Below, piece after piece: positions 1-13,035 of a stretch of DNA of 64,000 nucleotides. The stretch lies in contig NC_088302.1 in assembly GCF_032854445.1 (NCBI RefSeq), positions 2,782,023 to 2,846,022 of the forward strand, written 5' to 3'. Positions within the stretch are counted from its first letter, which is position 1. The number at the start of each line of letters is the position of its first letter. The stretch is from Liolophura sinensis. Lineage: Eukaryota; Mollusca; Polyplacophora; Chitonida; Chitonidae. The notes under the pieces are model-generated. The model was given only the letters and a program-made list of their open reading frames with translations. It ran no database searches and had not been told where the DNA came from. A program made the position numbers and the translations under genes.

Positions 1-174
1 AGTCCATAAAAACAGCTTTTGTCTCTTTAAGAATCTTGCGCATAGCAAAAAACTATTTCATTGACTGATTATCTGAGGGTGATAGAATGATTTTTGTTAC
101 TGATGCATAAGGAGAGATGCTATCCACATTTGTATTACCCTGGTATCCCCTATACATGTATTCCTATGTTTCAG

Positions 175-3100
175 AGTGGTGTGGACAGTGACAATGGAGA
201 CTGCTCTGATGATGGAGAGGTCTCTATAAAGGTCAGTCTAGGTATATTTTGGAGTTGGAGTAAAAGTTATGGAAAATTCTGTTATGGTCTATCAGGTGTA
301 TTTGTTACTTATATACTCCTAAATTCTGTTATGGTCTATTAGGTGTATTTGTTATTTATATATTCCTTCTAAATTCTGTTATGGTCTATCAGGTGTACTT
401 GTTATTTATATATTCCTTCTAAATTCTGTTATGTTCTATCAGGTGTATTTGTTTTTTTATATATGCCTTCTAAATTCTGTTATGGTCTAACAGGTGTATT
501 TGTTATTTATATATGCCTTCTAAATTCTGTTATGGTCTGTCAGGTGTATTTGTTATTTATATATTCCTTCTAAATTCTGTTATGGTCTATCAGGTGTATT
601 TGTTATTTATATATTCCTTCTAAATTCTGTTATGGTGTATCAGGTGTACTTGTTATTTATATATTCCTTCTAAATTCTGTTATGGTGTATCAGGTGTACT
701 TGTTATTTATATATTCCTGCTAAATTCTGTTATGGCCTATCAGGTGTACTTGTTATTTATATATCCCTGCTAAATTCTGTTATGGTCTATCAGGTGTATT
801 TGTTATTTATATATTCCTTCGAAATTCTCTTATGGTCTATCAGGTGTATTTGTTATTTATATATTCCTTCTAAATTCTGTTATGGTCTATCAGGTGTATT
901 TGTTATTTATATATTCCTTCTAAATTCTGTTATGGTCTATCAGGTGTACTTGTTTTTTATATATTCCTTCTAAATTCTGTTATGGTATATCAGGTGTATT
1001 TGTTATTTACATATTCCTGCTAAATCTGTGGAGAATTCTGTTGTCAGGTATGCAGTTCATTTGTGTGGGATTTTTAGATCTGTTTAGAAATTTGTTTTGA
1101 CGGGTTAGTTGTGCTTGACAGTGTGTTATTGCACAATAGGTATCACAGCCAGTAGATTTTGGTGATGAAGTCATGCCATACTCGACAATAGTTCACTTAT
1201 ATCACTATGGTCAGGTTAAAAATGTGGAAGAAGCATGGCAGATCATAGAGAAAACCTCTACCTGTACTTCACCAAAACCATATTGAAGGTTATCCCAAAG
1301 CTTAAAGGTGACATTGTCACCGTACATAAAGAAATTTGATAAATGCAGCACAAAATGATGCTTTCTGAGAGCTTTTAAGATTATGAACGAAAGAAATTTG
1401 TATGAAAATTAAAGTTTTTATCGGTAGTCCATCATATTTATACCGCACTCAGCAAAGTTATACTGGAATCACCTTGTCTGTCTGTCATGGTGAGGGGGAT
1501 ACTGGAATCACCCTATCTGTCTATCATGGGGGGGATATACTGGAATCACCCTATCTGTTTGTCGTTGGGGAGGGGGATTATTGGAATCACCCTGTCTGTC
1601 TGTCATGTGGGGTGGAGGGAGGGGGCATAAACTGAAATCAGCCTATCTGTCTGTCACGGAGGGGATATATATACTGGAATCACCCTATCTGTCTGTCGTT
1701 GTGGGGGGGGGGGGGGGGGGAAATATACTGGAATCAGCCTATCTCTCTGTCATGGGGGTGGAGGGAGGGGGCATAAACTGGAATCAGCCTATCTGTCTGT
1801 CACGGTGGGGATATACTGGAATCAGCCTATCTGTCTGTCACGGAGGGGATATACTGGATTCAGCTTATCTGTCTGTCACTGAGGGGATATACTGGAATCG
1901 GCCTATCTGTCTGTCACGGAGGGGATATACTGGAATCAGCTTATCTGTCTGTCATGGAGGGGATGTACTGATATCACCCTATCTGTTTGTCGTTGGGGAG
2001 GGGGATTATTGGAATCACCCTGTCTGTCTGTCATGTGGGGTGGAGGGAGGGGGCATAAACTGAAATCAGCCTATCTATCTGTCACGGAGGGGATATATAT
2101 ACTGGAATCACCCTATCTGTCTGTCGTTGTGGAGGGGGGTGATATACTGGAATCAGCCTATCTCTCTGTCATGGGGGTGGAGGGAGGGGGCATAAACTGG
2201 AATCAGCCTATCTGTCTGTCACGGTGGGGATATACTGGAATCAGCCTATCTGTCTGTCACGGAGGGGGTATACTGGATTCAGCTTATCTGTCTGTCACTG
2301 AGGGGATATACTGGAATCAACCTATCTGTCTGTCACGGTGGGGATATACTGGAATCAGCCTATCTGTCTGTCACGGAGGGGATATACTGGAATCAGCTTA
2401 TCCGTCTGTCATGGAGGGGATATACTGATATCACCCTATCTGTCTGCCGTGGGAGTGGGGGGGCATAAACTGGAATCAGCATATCTGTCTGTCAGTGAAG
2501 GGATATACTGGAATCAGCCTAGCTGTCTGTCACTGAGGGGATATACTGGAATCGGTCTATCTGCCTGTCATGGAGGGGATATACTGGAATCAGCCTGTCT
2601 GTCTTTCATGGAGGGGATATACTGGAATCAGCCTATCTGTCTTTCATGGAGGGGATGGTCTGTCTGTAGACACAATTTTGTCCTTCTCCTCCCAAAGTAC
2701 AGCGCCAATTTCAGTAAACTTAGCATACATCTTGCATATTAACTTGCCCCTAACTTGAGCATGCCTAACTGCATTTGAACGCTGTGACCTCATGGGAAGA
2801 ATGTTCATCAGCGGAGGCAAGCGCCAAGTGAGACAAAGAGGATATATACATTTAAGTGTAGAATATTTGTTCCATGTAGCCTGGTAAATGTGAAGTTCGG
2901 GCCTGAAAAAACCTTGGTAAAAGCCAGAAATTTAAAATACACTTTTTAAATTTGAAGTGTATGAACCCTGGTATTAGCCTTCATGTATGGCAACTTTCCA
3001 TATTTAACATCCTATATATTTCGTTTTTATGTTCTGAAAAAAGAAAGTTCTGCATGAGTTCATTCTATATGATCCTGACATTCATTTTTGTCCATAGCAA

Positions 3101-6100
3101 CTTCTATGTAAATTGACATGTACATGTAGCTGTTTTATGAATCTTGGACTTGATGCTATTCCATTTGTCATGTGTATTTATCTGACTGCTGCCACTATTT
3201 CTCTTTGTTTGTCAGGGAAAATACACTCATGTTGAAATACCTATACCAAAGATCCTGAAGGAGAAATTGGAAGAAGACTATTACAATATCAACAGAGCCG
3301 GAAAGGTATGTTATCATTCATCTACATTGACACCATGTGGAGGGCGTGCACACCAGATGACTGGAGAGCCACACTGACACCATGTGGAGGGTGTTCACAC
3401 CCAATGACTGGAGACTCACATTGACACCATGTGGAGGGTGTGCACCCCCAATGACTGGAGACCCACATTGACACCATGTGGAGGGTGTGCGCACCCGATG
3501 ACTGGAGACTCACATTGACACCATGTGGAGGGTGTTCACACCCGATGACTGGAGACTCACATTGACACCATGTGAAGGGTGTTCACACCCGATGACTGGA
3601 GACCCACACTGACACCATGTTGAGGGTGTGCTCACCCAATGACTGGAGACCCACACTGACACCATGTGGAGGGTGTTCACACCCAATGACTGGAGACCCA
3701 CACTGACACCATGTGGAGGGCATGCACACCAGATGACTGGAGACCCACACTGACACCATGTGGAGGGTGTCCTCACCCAATGACTGGAGACCCACACTGA
3801 CACCATGTGGAGGGTGTGCACCCCCAATGACTGGAGACCCACATTGACACCATGTGAAGGGTGTGCGCACCCGATGACTGGAGACCCACATTGACACCAT
3901 GTGGAGGGTATGCACACCAGATGACTGGAGACCCACACTGACACCATGTGGAGGGTGTGCTCACCCAATGACTGGAGACTCACATTGACACCATGTGGAG
4001 GGCATGCACACCCGATGACTGGAGACCCACACTGACACCATGTGGAGGGTGTCCATAAGCAAACAGCGCCTGGAGGCCCCCTTTTGAAAATCTGACCCTT
4101 ACACTATTTTTTGTCCTCTTTACTTACATTTAATTCTTCCTTTCTCAGATGCTGTGAATTTCACGGGTGTTGAAGCATGTACATGCACTATCAAAAACAT
4201 GTAAAAAACCACAGTTAGGTTGCCACCAAGATAGTATAAGGTTAACAATACTTGTGTTGAGCACAGAAGCCAGGCGCATTTTCTCAAATGTTACAGAGCA
4301 TGCACCAGGACAATATACACTCAATGAATTATCTCCCCTTGTCCTCAGTCTGCAGATGGCCTCGGACCCCCATTAATTTTCCATAAGCGACAATGTTAAC
4401 GTCTAGCGCTGTAGCTCAGTCCCAAACATTCCGTGGCCAATAAGCTTTGTTGCATACCTGGCCCAGCCTGTGAGAAAGAAGCCATAAAAATCTTGACATA
4501 GGTTGACCGTCAAAATCTGGACCTTTCCATGCCGGCAGCTGGGAGGCATGCCTAGAACGCCAAGCCTCATCACTACCTCACACCTTGTGTCCTCTCACCC
4601 AGAATTTCAAACTTTCATCAATACAGCTCATACCTCCTCAAAGTTTAGACAGTTTCCAGCATTTTAATACCAAGCATGCACCTGTGCACCAAAAATGGAT
4701 GCCTGGGAGCAAAAAAAGACTTTATACCCTAAGATTCACAGAACTACAATCGTCCCTACCGAAAAACGGAAGTTGTAATGGGGGTCTGTGTCCAGATGTG
4801 GGTAGAATAGGGGAATTTCAAGACTTTAACGGCAAAAGAGTTTGAACTCGAAACCCCTCTGTTGTCCTTGGTCTCTTTCTGCATTTCTCTATCCAATGAC
4901 TGACCATTCAGATCTATACGAAAGACACCTGGCCTCTGCTACAGTAAAAAAGTGAGGCAATTAGTGTTAATCAGTGAATGTTCTATATGAGAAAAATACC
5001 TTGGACAAGACAAATTTTCATGGGTCAAAATGAAGGCGTGCCTTCATTACTATTCATCTGACTTGCTTTCAGATAGGGTGTTTGTTAGCAAGCCTCACAT
5101 TTCCAGAAAAAAGGAGATGGTTGGCATCACTCATCACCTACAGGTGGACCATAAGTCTCCCGACATGTGATGAAAAATTGAACTCCATTAATATTGACTG
5201 TCCTATTTTATCAAAGCTGTTGTCATAGTAACTTTTACAACAACAACATGTTATGGCTTATGGCGGTATGGTAATTCCATTAATCATTCTGGATTCTGTT
5301 TTTCAGCCATCTGTATCAGATTTGTGTTCTCCTGTCTGTAGAGATAGGAGAAGGATGGCTAGGGACCTCTCCATGAGGAGAGTAAACCTACATGTAGTGA
5401 TAGACATTGTATTCTTGGATCCTCAGGGTGCCCTAAGCCAAAAAATGAAAAGTTTCTCTTGTCACAGTCCAAAAGTCACTATCTAAAAAGCTGTCTTGGA
5501 AGAAGATTTGTCTGAATAATCGGAACCTAATGTTGACCGCTTTTCAGTTCATCTTCTAGTTGGATTATTTAATGGCACATTTTGAATGACTGTTCCTAGT
5601 TCTTCCCATTGACAGGAAAATAACTTGAAGGGACTTGTTATTTGTTATGTTTTAGGTTATCCAGTTGCCTGCAGAACCAAACATCATCACCCTACTGGAA
5701 GGCTATGTGAAGAATTTTGTCATGAACTTCCTGTTCAGCTCCACGGAGAAACTACGACCAGGATTGCGAGAGTTCACCAAGCCGGAGCCAGAGAAAAGGT
5801 TATTGTGATACTTTTTGTTGACTGATTGGTTAGATTTTATTTAGGCATGGATGTGCACACACATTTCTTCTGAACTTAAAAAACAAATGTCAGTAATTGG
5901 TTCAAATCCTTCCTGTTGAGGGAGGCATATATTCATTTTATAGTGCTGAATTTGCAGCATATAAAATTGTCAAAATCTTGAAATACATGATGTTATTTTC
6001 ATTCCTGTTCATTTTTTCTATATATCATAATGATTTGACATGATACTCAAGAAGTTTCTACTTAAATTGTGACATTGAAGTTAAGGGTGGAGGAAAGTAG

Positions 6101-9100
6101 AGGGAGAGGCGGGTTTCAAGCGGCTTAAGCACTAAGGGACATCGACAATCTGTGTATTTTATTTATGAATAATTGGTCTGAATTTAGAATCTGAAATTGA
6201 CTCTTTTTGTTTTTGTGCTTTAAGAATTTGTTTGTTGCTGCTTCAGTGTACCATTGTGTAAGGAAGTGATGCATGGCTTAAGGGTGTGTTTTGACTTCAC
6301 GCTCCAGCTGTTACTTCTGTACAACGCCGAAAGAGATCAACATGACTCTGCTGTTACACATTTCAAACCACCCAGTCCTGTGAATGGGCCACCGCTTATC
6401 AAGAAGGAAGTTGAAAGGTTAGTGCAAAAAAGCATGGGCAGAAATTGAAAAAAATCGTAAAGATAACTGAAAAGAGTAAGAATAAGTTACATCTGAAAGT
6501 GCTACCCATTCGTTGACATTCATTATAAAAAATGCAGTCAATTTCTTGGATCATGTGTTTTGTTTGTCTGCTGTATTTTTGGTGTTCAGCTCAGGCACAT
6601 CTGTCTTCAAACTTTGATATAATGGGTCATTGTGGTAAAATATATTGTTTGTTGACTTGTTTTAACCTGTTAACAAAACAGTTTTGAACACCTACCCAGT
6701 GGAATAGACCTTGATAATATTATTGTGTCTGCACTGTGTATGATCTGTTTTAGTCCCAGTCATGAAGCACCGCCCTCCCCAACAGTTACCTGCCCGTCTC
6801 GACGAAGAGCTTCAACCCGTCTTCACAGTTCATCAGGAGGCGAGCCATCACCCAAAATTCCCAAACTGTCCCCCAAAGTTCCCAAAGATGATGAGTCTGA
6901 AAGCGATGAGCCCCCTGCTCGCCGCCTTACACGTAGGTCCATGTCAGAGGTCAGCAAGAAAGGTTCGGAGGTCACATGTTCACAAAGGTCACGGTATGGC
7001 TCACAGACTACCAGGAGGCTGTCACGCTCCGACAGAGCGAGTGTGTGTTTGGAGCCGAAGGTGACAAGGTCATCACGCCGACATGGAAGCGTTACATCAC
7101 CTGGACCCTCAGACAAACACCCAGACGCCCCTGACACTGCCCCAGAGTCCTGTAACAACAACACCGCCACAACCACTAATCACACCCACCAGGAGAGTGT
7201 CAGCCAGTCAGTGCTGTCAGGCCTTTCACAGCGCGTCACCCCTCCCCCACCCCTCCTTTTACCAAGTGCAATATCCAGCAAGGGTTCATCTCCGCACCTC
7301 ACCCCGACCTCTCAGACTCAGCACAACTCACAGACGGCCTCTGACAAGGAGATGGCACTCAATGAAGTACTGGCCTGGAAGATGCTGACTCCAGAGCAGG
7401 AGAAGTCTCCCCTGCCCTGCCTCATCTACGGAGCACATCACCTGCTCAGACTCTTTGGTAAGGCCATCCTTAAAAAATTCATTGTTGCATGTGACACAAC
7501 TCAATCAGAAGAAATAGAGTAGGAATTATTTTTTCTTTAATCTGGGTAAGCAAACAGATGTGATTTCATGGAAATTTTAAACATTGAGATCGAAATTATT
7601 AATGTTGACCTTTCAGTTTATAATCCAAATAAAAAGAGTAGCAGCGTCATTTTATGGGTTGGATCATCCCCAACAAGTACATGTTTGAAGGATGAGACAT
7701 TTTATGGGTAGGATCATCCCTAACAAGTACATGTTTGAAGGATGAGACATTTGAAGGATGAGACATTTTATGGGTAGGATCATCCCTAACAAGTACATGT
7801 TTGACGGATGAGACATTTGAAGGATGAGACATTTTATGGGTAGGATCATTCCTAACAAGTACATGTTTGAAGGATGAGACATTTTATGGGTAGGATCATT
7901 CCTAACAAGTACGTGTTTGAAGAATGAGACATTTTATGGGTAGGATCATTTCTAACAAGCACATGTTTGAAGGATGAGACATTTTATGGGTAGGATCATT
8001 CCTAACAATTACGTGTTTTAAGGGTGAGACATTTTATGGGTAGGATCATCCCTTCTGTGAGCCTGACTTTAAAAAGCCCTACATGTACATTGTTCTGCAG
8101 TAAAAAAAGAAATCATTGTAAACTTCCTAAACCAAAACATTATAGCGGTAGCTTTGTTTGAGATTTTGATAAATGTGTGCCTGGGTGCCTAAGCTTGTTA
8201 TACCTGTGCTATGCATCCTGTACTGCTAGGACACAGTCCATGTGATGTACACCCACATGATGGTGTGCTGTGTGTCCTGTACTGCTAGGACACAGTCTAT
8301 GTGACGTACACCCACATGATGGTGTGCTGTGTGTCCTGTACTGCTAGGACACAGTCCATGTGATGTACACCCACATAATGGTGTGCTATGTGTCCTGCAC
8401 TGCTAGGACACAGTCCATGTGATGTACACCCACATAATGGTGTGCTGTGTGTCCTGTACTGCTAGGACACAGTCCACGATGTACACCCACATAATGGTGT
8501 GCTGTGTGTCCAGTACTGCTAGGACACAGTCCATGTGATGTACACCCACATAATGGTGTGATATGCATCCTGTACTGCTAGGACACAGTCCATGTGATGT
8601 ACACCCACATAATGGTTTGCTGTGCATCCTGTACTGCTAGGACACAGTCCATGATGTACACCCACATAATGGTGTGCTATGCATCCTGTACTGCTAGGAC
8701 ACAGTCCATGATGTACACCCACATAATGGTGTGCTGTGTGTCCTGTACTGCTAGGACACAGTCCATGTGATGTACACCCACATAATGGTGTGCTGTGTGT
8801 CCTGTACTGCTAGGACACAGTCCATGTGATGTACACCCACATAATGGTTTGCTGTGCATCCTGTACTGCTAGGACACAGTCCATGTGATGTACACCCACA
8901 TAATGGTTTGCTGTGCATCCTGTACTGCTAGGACACAGTCCATGATGTACACCCACATAATGGTGTGCTGTGCATACTGTACTGCTAGGACACAGTCCAT
9001 GTGATGTACACCCACATGATGGTGTGCTATGCACCCTGTACTGCTAGGACACAGTCCATGATGTACACCCACATAATGGTGTGCTGTGTGTCCTGTACTG

Positions 9101-9976
9101 CTAGGACACAGTCCATGATGTACACCCACATAATGGTGTGCTGTGTGTCCTGTACTGCTAGGACACAGTCTATGTGATGTACACCCACATAATGGTGTGA
9201 TATGCATCCTGTACTGCTAGGACACAGTCCATGTGATGTACAACCACATAATGGTGTGATATGCATCCTGCACTGCTAGGACACAGTCTATGTGTGTCCT
9301 GTACTGCTAGGACACAGTCCATGTGATGTACACCCACATAACTGACATGCACTTTCCAGGTGTGGTTCCACATTTTTATTTGAACAGTGCTGTCTCACTG
9401 TGCCCTTCTTTCTTGTTTCAGTGAAGTTGCCAGAATTAGTGGGGAGGATGAAGCTTGGAGAACACAAGCAGAAAGCTCTTCTCAAGCACTTTGAGTTATT
9501 TCTCGAGTAAGTTCCATGAAATACATACTGTTTCTGTTACATTATGCTACAGTGTAGAGATCACAGACAGATGAGACTGCATGGCTTGTGGTATGTGGCA
9601 GATTCTTCATGTTGGGCTCTTAATGGCTAAAATTAAACCCCAGCTCTGCCTGGCAGGCCCTTGACCTGTGGGCCATGAGGTTAATCCACTTTGTACCTGA
9701 CAAAGACCATTATTTCCCTCTATTAATTTACTTGACCCCTCTCATTTTGGTACACCAACCAAATAATGGTACAATTCAATTCAAATGCCTATAAAATAAA
9801 GAATTTGTACAAATTTGAAAATACTCACCCTTTAAACCAGCTTCTTCAGATGGAGTTTATACTGGAATAGTTATAAGGTTTGTAAACCTTCTAGGTACCT
9901 GGCGACTAGACACGAGGAGTTGTTACCAGAGACAGTCTATGTGAATGTTGGGGAGGAGAGGACTGGAGGCAGCTGA
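175..9976 (+). CDS. msl3: MSL3 (male-specific lethal 3 homolog), C-terminal seven exons, 5'-partial
   Basis: Exons by splice site and phase: 175-231, 3216-3305, 5656-5798, 6247-6417, 6754-7457, 9422-9506 and 9895-9976 (TGA). Together they are 1332 nt, encode 443 residues, and all phases agree. The MRG domain is visible: EIPIPKILKEKLEEDYYNIN, then LPAEPNIITLLEGYVKNF, then VPLCKEVMHGLRVCFDFTLQ. A long Ser/Pro/Arg-rich insert fills most of the 704 nt exon. The domain resumes with NEVLAWKML and YGAHHLLRLF, followed by VKLPELVGRMKLGEHKQKALL. This split MRG domain is characteristic of MSL3 rather than MRG15/MORF4L1. In known animals MSL3 works with MSL1, MSL2 and the acetyltransferase MOF in the nucleus to place H4K16 acetylation. 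The chromodomain exons would lie upstream of the window. The last exon ends soon after LPETVYVNV, shorter than I would expect for vertebrate MSL3. Confidence in the family is high; exact borders are inferred without transcripts. Confidence 0.93.
311..1025. repeat. Minisatellite, 50 bp unit (msl3 intron)
   Basis: About 14 head-to-tail copies of a 50-51 bp AT-rich unit, each starting near AAATTCTGTTATGGTCTATC, spaced at about 371, 421, 472, 522, 572 and onward. Copies differ by a few substitutions. The array begins about 80 bp after the donor of the exon ending at 231. Short ORFs across it are repeat artefacts. Confidence 0.95.
1452..2665. repeat. Minisatellite, about 38 bp unit with higher-order duplication
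   Basis: About 30 copies of a unit carrying GGAATCAGCCTATCTGTCTG followed by a variable G-rich spacer. The block around 1557-1770 recurs nearly unchanged about 430 bp later, around 1987-2200, so variants were duplicated as a block. One copy has a run of 18 G at 1703-1720. It shares an msl3 intron with the 50 bp array. Confidence 0.93.
3325..4055. repeat. Minisatellite, 47 bp unit (msl3 intron)
   Basis: About 15 copies of a 47 bp unit containing TGACACCATGTGGAGGGTGT and ATGACTGGAGACCCACA. It starts about 20 bp after the donor at 3305/3306. Variation is concentrated in the few bases after GGGTGT. Overlapping minus-strand ORFs are an artefact of the repeat. Confidence 0.95.
7650..8052. repeat. 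Minisatellite, about 50 bp unit (msl3 intron)
   Basis: About 8 copies of a unit with ATTTTATGGGTAGGATCATC, CTAACAAGTACATGTTTGAA and GGATGAGAC. Two units carry an extra short partial repeat, GACATTTGAAGGATGA. It lies in the intron between exons 6754-7457 and 9422-9506, about 150 bp before a second array with a different unit. Confidence 0.93.
8205..9345. repeat. Minisatellite, 57/54 bp unit (msl3 intron)
   Basis: About 20 copies built on CCTGTACTGCTAGGACACAG, then TCCATGTGATGTACACCCAC, then ATAATGGTGTGC. A shorter variant lacks GTG after TCCAT (54 bp rather than 57), and long and short units are interspersed. The array stops about 75 bp before the acceptor of exon 9422. Reported ORFs inside it are frame-cycling artefacts. 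Confidence 0.95.
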
Positions 9977-12900
9977 TTACAGGTGTGCTCAGGTAGATAC
10001 TCCGGTGTGTGGGACCAAAGATCGGCCAGGTGTGGCACCAGGACCAGAAACACAACATAGTGGGAGCTTCATGGCTGGGAAATCTATTGTTAAGATGTTC
10101 AAGTCAGTCTTGTTTTCACCTTGTCACCCCTACTGAATGGCCAGATAATTGGTGTGACCTGAATTCTGTTTGATGAAGCATGCAGTTGTGACATTATCAG
10201 ATGTTCATCTGTTTTAACCAGATTCTAGAGCTAGTAAATGAGAGAAACAGGCAACAATAGGCAGCAGCTACGTGTTCTGATGCAGTGGAAAATGTCAGAG
10301 ATGTCTGGCTACATGTGACCAAAATTTCGACGAATGCTGTAGTTCAGGGATCTGTTTGGTTTCTTTCCTGAATTGCTTGGAGGTAGAGAGAACTTATTGA
10401 GGATGTAAGTTTTTTATTATATTAATAATTTATTGCTAATATACTTTTGTATGTTGTAAGTTCTGAATAAGCGCCTTTGCAGCAAATCGTTACAGCTCAC
10501 TTCTTCACAAGCCCTCCAGAATGACAAATCCGCACAAAGGTTGACAACTTTATTTTATGTACATGCCGATAGACGTGTCACTTAAAAGAAAGGACAACAG
10601 AAAATATAAATTATTTTAGCCGTGGGATCCATACAGACCGAAGCGAGCATAGGTATTTGTTTGATTACATGATTGGTAATTCTATAAACCACCTCCTCAT
10701 CTGGAATTGTTATGAGGCCATGAGATATTTCATTTTGGAGAAACCAGAAACAAGGTGTAGCCTTATGTGTACCCTATGCTCTTAAGCACTAGAGACGAGA
10801 CACTGCTTTATCATGCGAAGTACTGTCCCCTTAACTATTAGAAGCAAACGCCAATCGTTGTGGTCTCCTGGTTGAGACCCTGGGGAATAACCCCACACAT
10901 ATTCCACAACCACTTTGAAAATGGCTTTTAAGGTATATCAGAATTGTCTCGTAATCAGAAGGAAAACAGCTGATTTAACACAACTTCCACGTGTCAAAAT
11001 CGTGAACAAGTCATGTTACAGTGAAACAGATGCCTTCTTAGGTGGTAAAAATATCTCACCCTTGATTGGTTTTAAATGAGAACATGGCCGCCCGTTTTTC
11101 CCTATGTGAGATCGTGATATTTCTGTTATCCTACATCACAACAATGAAAAGGAATGTTTTTTTTAACTTAAAATGTAACTCTTTATCAATACATATCTAT
11201 ACATTTGATTGTTTTAGTTATAAATGATAATGATATTTTTACAAACTGTAATTAGTTGTTTCAAATTTAGTTCAAGAAATTTTTTATATACCTATTGTAA
11301 TCATTTAAAAGAAAAGGATATAAATCTGACATCAATCTGGAGAGGTTGCAGGACTGTTGTTCTACCCCAAAATTGTCTTCTCCATACTTAGCACGTCTTT
11401 GTGGTGTTCTCCTCATTCAGGCATGTGAAAATTTTCAGGCCAATACTATTGAAATTATATCAGGGTGTGCTTTGTATGAATCAGATAGAGGAGGGAGATG
11501 GTATCTAATATTTGCTGTATTCTCCTTAGCAAACATTGAAAATTAAGCAAATAAGAAACCAGTGTTTAGAAAATGATTCAAGCCCGTACTGCTTCAGGTG
11601 TTATAAGAGAGTGCAAGAATGCTGATGTCATAATTTACTGCTGCATAACTCAAGCATAACTCACATGAAGCGAGTTTCAACTAGTGAGTCAGAGCGAGTC
11701 TTTTGCAAACATATTGCGAGGTATATACTCGTGTGGTGCGAGAACTACACTTGCAGTTAGTCATAGTCAGTAGCAGACGGTGGTTTTCTTCAGTGGTCAC
11801 AAGTGTTTTTGGTAGGGCCAAAAAATCTGTGATCTGTAAATGGCTTGTCGAAACTCGCTTCGTGCGAGACCCGCTTTAATCAAACTGTAAAATTTGTATA
11901 AGAAAATCACCACAAGATATCTTGAACAGTTCAAATCTGTCATACTTAATAGGCAGTTGATTAAGGTCAGTAATTATATGTAATCCAGTATCGTTGCTGT
12001 CAGCCATCTTGGATTTCCTAGCTATCACACATACTCCTTCCAGCATGCGTGTCCCTCTCAAGGCTCGCTTTACATCTCTTCCACCACAAGAAAAGTTTTA
12101 CGTTTGAAGCCTGTGTGATGTCCTCACACAGATTTATTAAATCAGCATTTATCAATAAAGTTGTTACCGGTTTTTTGTGTATACTTTATGTGAAAAGAAT
12201 GCAAGTGTTTTATGTAATAAACAATAGAACTAAGGCTTGAGAGACAGTTTTTGTGTTCTGACATCACTTCCTGCCTTATCACCATGACTTGGTGACCTCA
12301 GCATTTTTAAGATTTTTGTGAAAAATTTGCTAGTGGTGGCAGTAATGTAAAGCAAATGTTAGAGAGCGGCACATGCGCTGTGAGGAGTATGGCCATTATA
12401 CCTGTCTCTTGGTTAGCATATACTGTACTAGTTGGCATGAGACCTATCAGCCCCTGGTCTCGCTCAGTTTACTTGTATTAAAATGTTTAAATCCACAGTT
12501 AATTGTGTTCAATGATAAATTGTTGCTGACATGTAAATCCATACAGGTACAACAATCATTTTAATTTATATGGCCAGTCATTTTCATATCTTGCTTTATT
12601 GAGATATGTGTAAATATTGTAAATAATTATTGCTGGTTAAAATATTATGTGAAGAAGAATGATCTGATCTCATAACACACGCGAAAGCTTTCTGTAATGT
12701 CCTTGGATAAATTGATTGTTAGCTGGTCATACCATCAAAATGGCGTCTTGTTTGATATATGGTAGATTTTGTAATAAAGCCATGCTCTGGCATTGATATT
12801 ACTTTACAATTTACTGGTTTTATGTTTATTTGAATTCCAAGGTGAATGCTTGACCCAATGAGAATCCTTTCTCAAAAGTATTTTCATCAGCTAAATGTAT

Positions 12901-13033
12901 ATGTAACTGCTTGGCCCCAAAACTTGTAATCAATAATTATTAGGCCTTTAGAATTCAGTCTACTTTATTATGCATGTGCATCATTTGTGCCTGTCTAATC
13001 CCGATAACACACATGGCAATTAGAAGTTGGATA
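9977..13033. other. msl3 3' flank, no gene seen
   Basis: This should begin with the msl3 3' UTR. AATAAA hexamers occur at several places, for example around 12165 and 12770, but I cannot tell which ends the transcript. ORFs are short, AT-rich and show no recognisable domain. I see no RNA gene or array. Confidence 0.5.
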
Positions 13034-13035
13034 TA

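Noticed and set aside
1402-2758. Overlapping plus-strand ORFs of up to 160 codons
   Set aside because: They are translations of the 38 bp minisatellite in an msl3 intron.
6823-7176. Minus-strand ORF of 117 codons
   Set aside because: Antisense shadow of the large msl3 exon.
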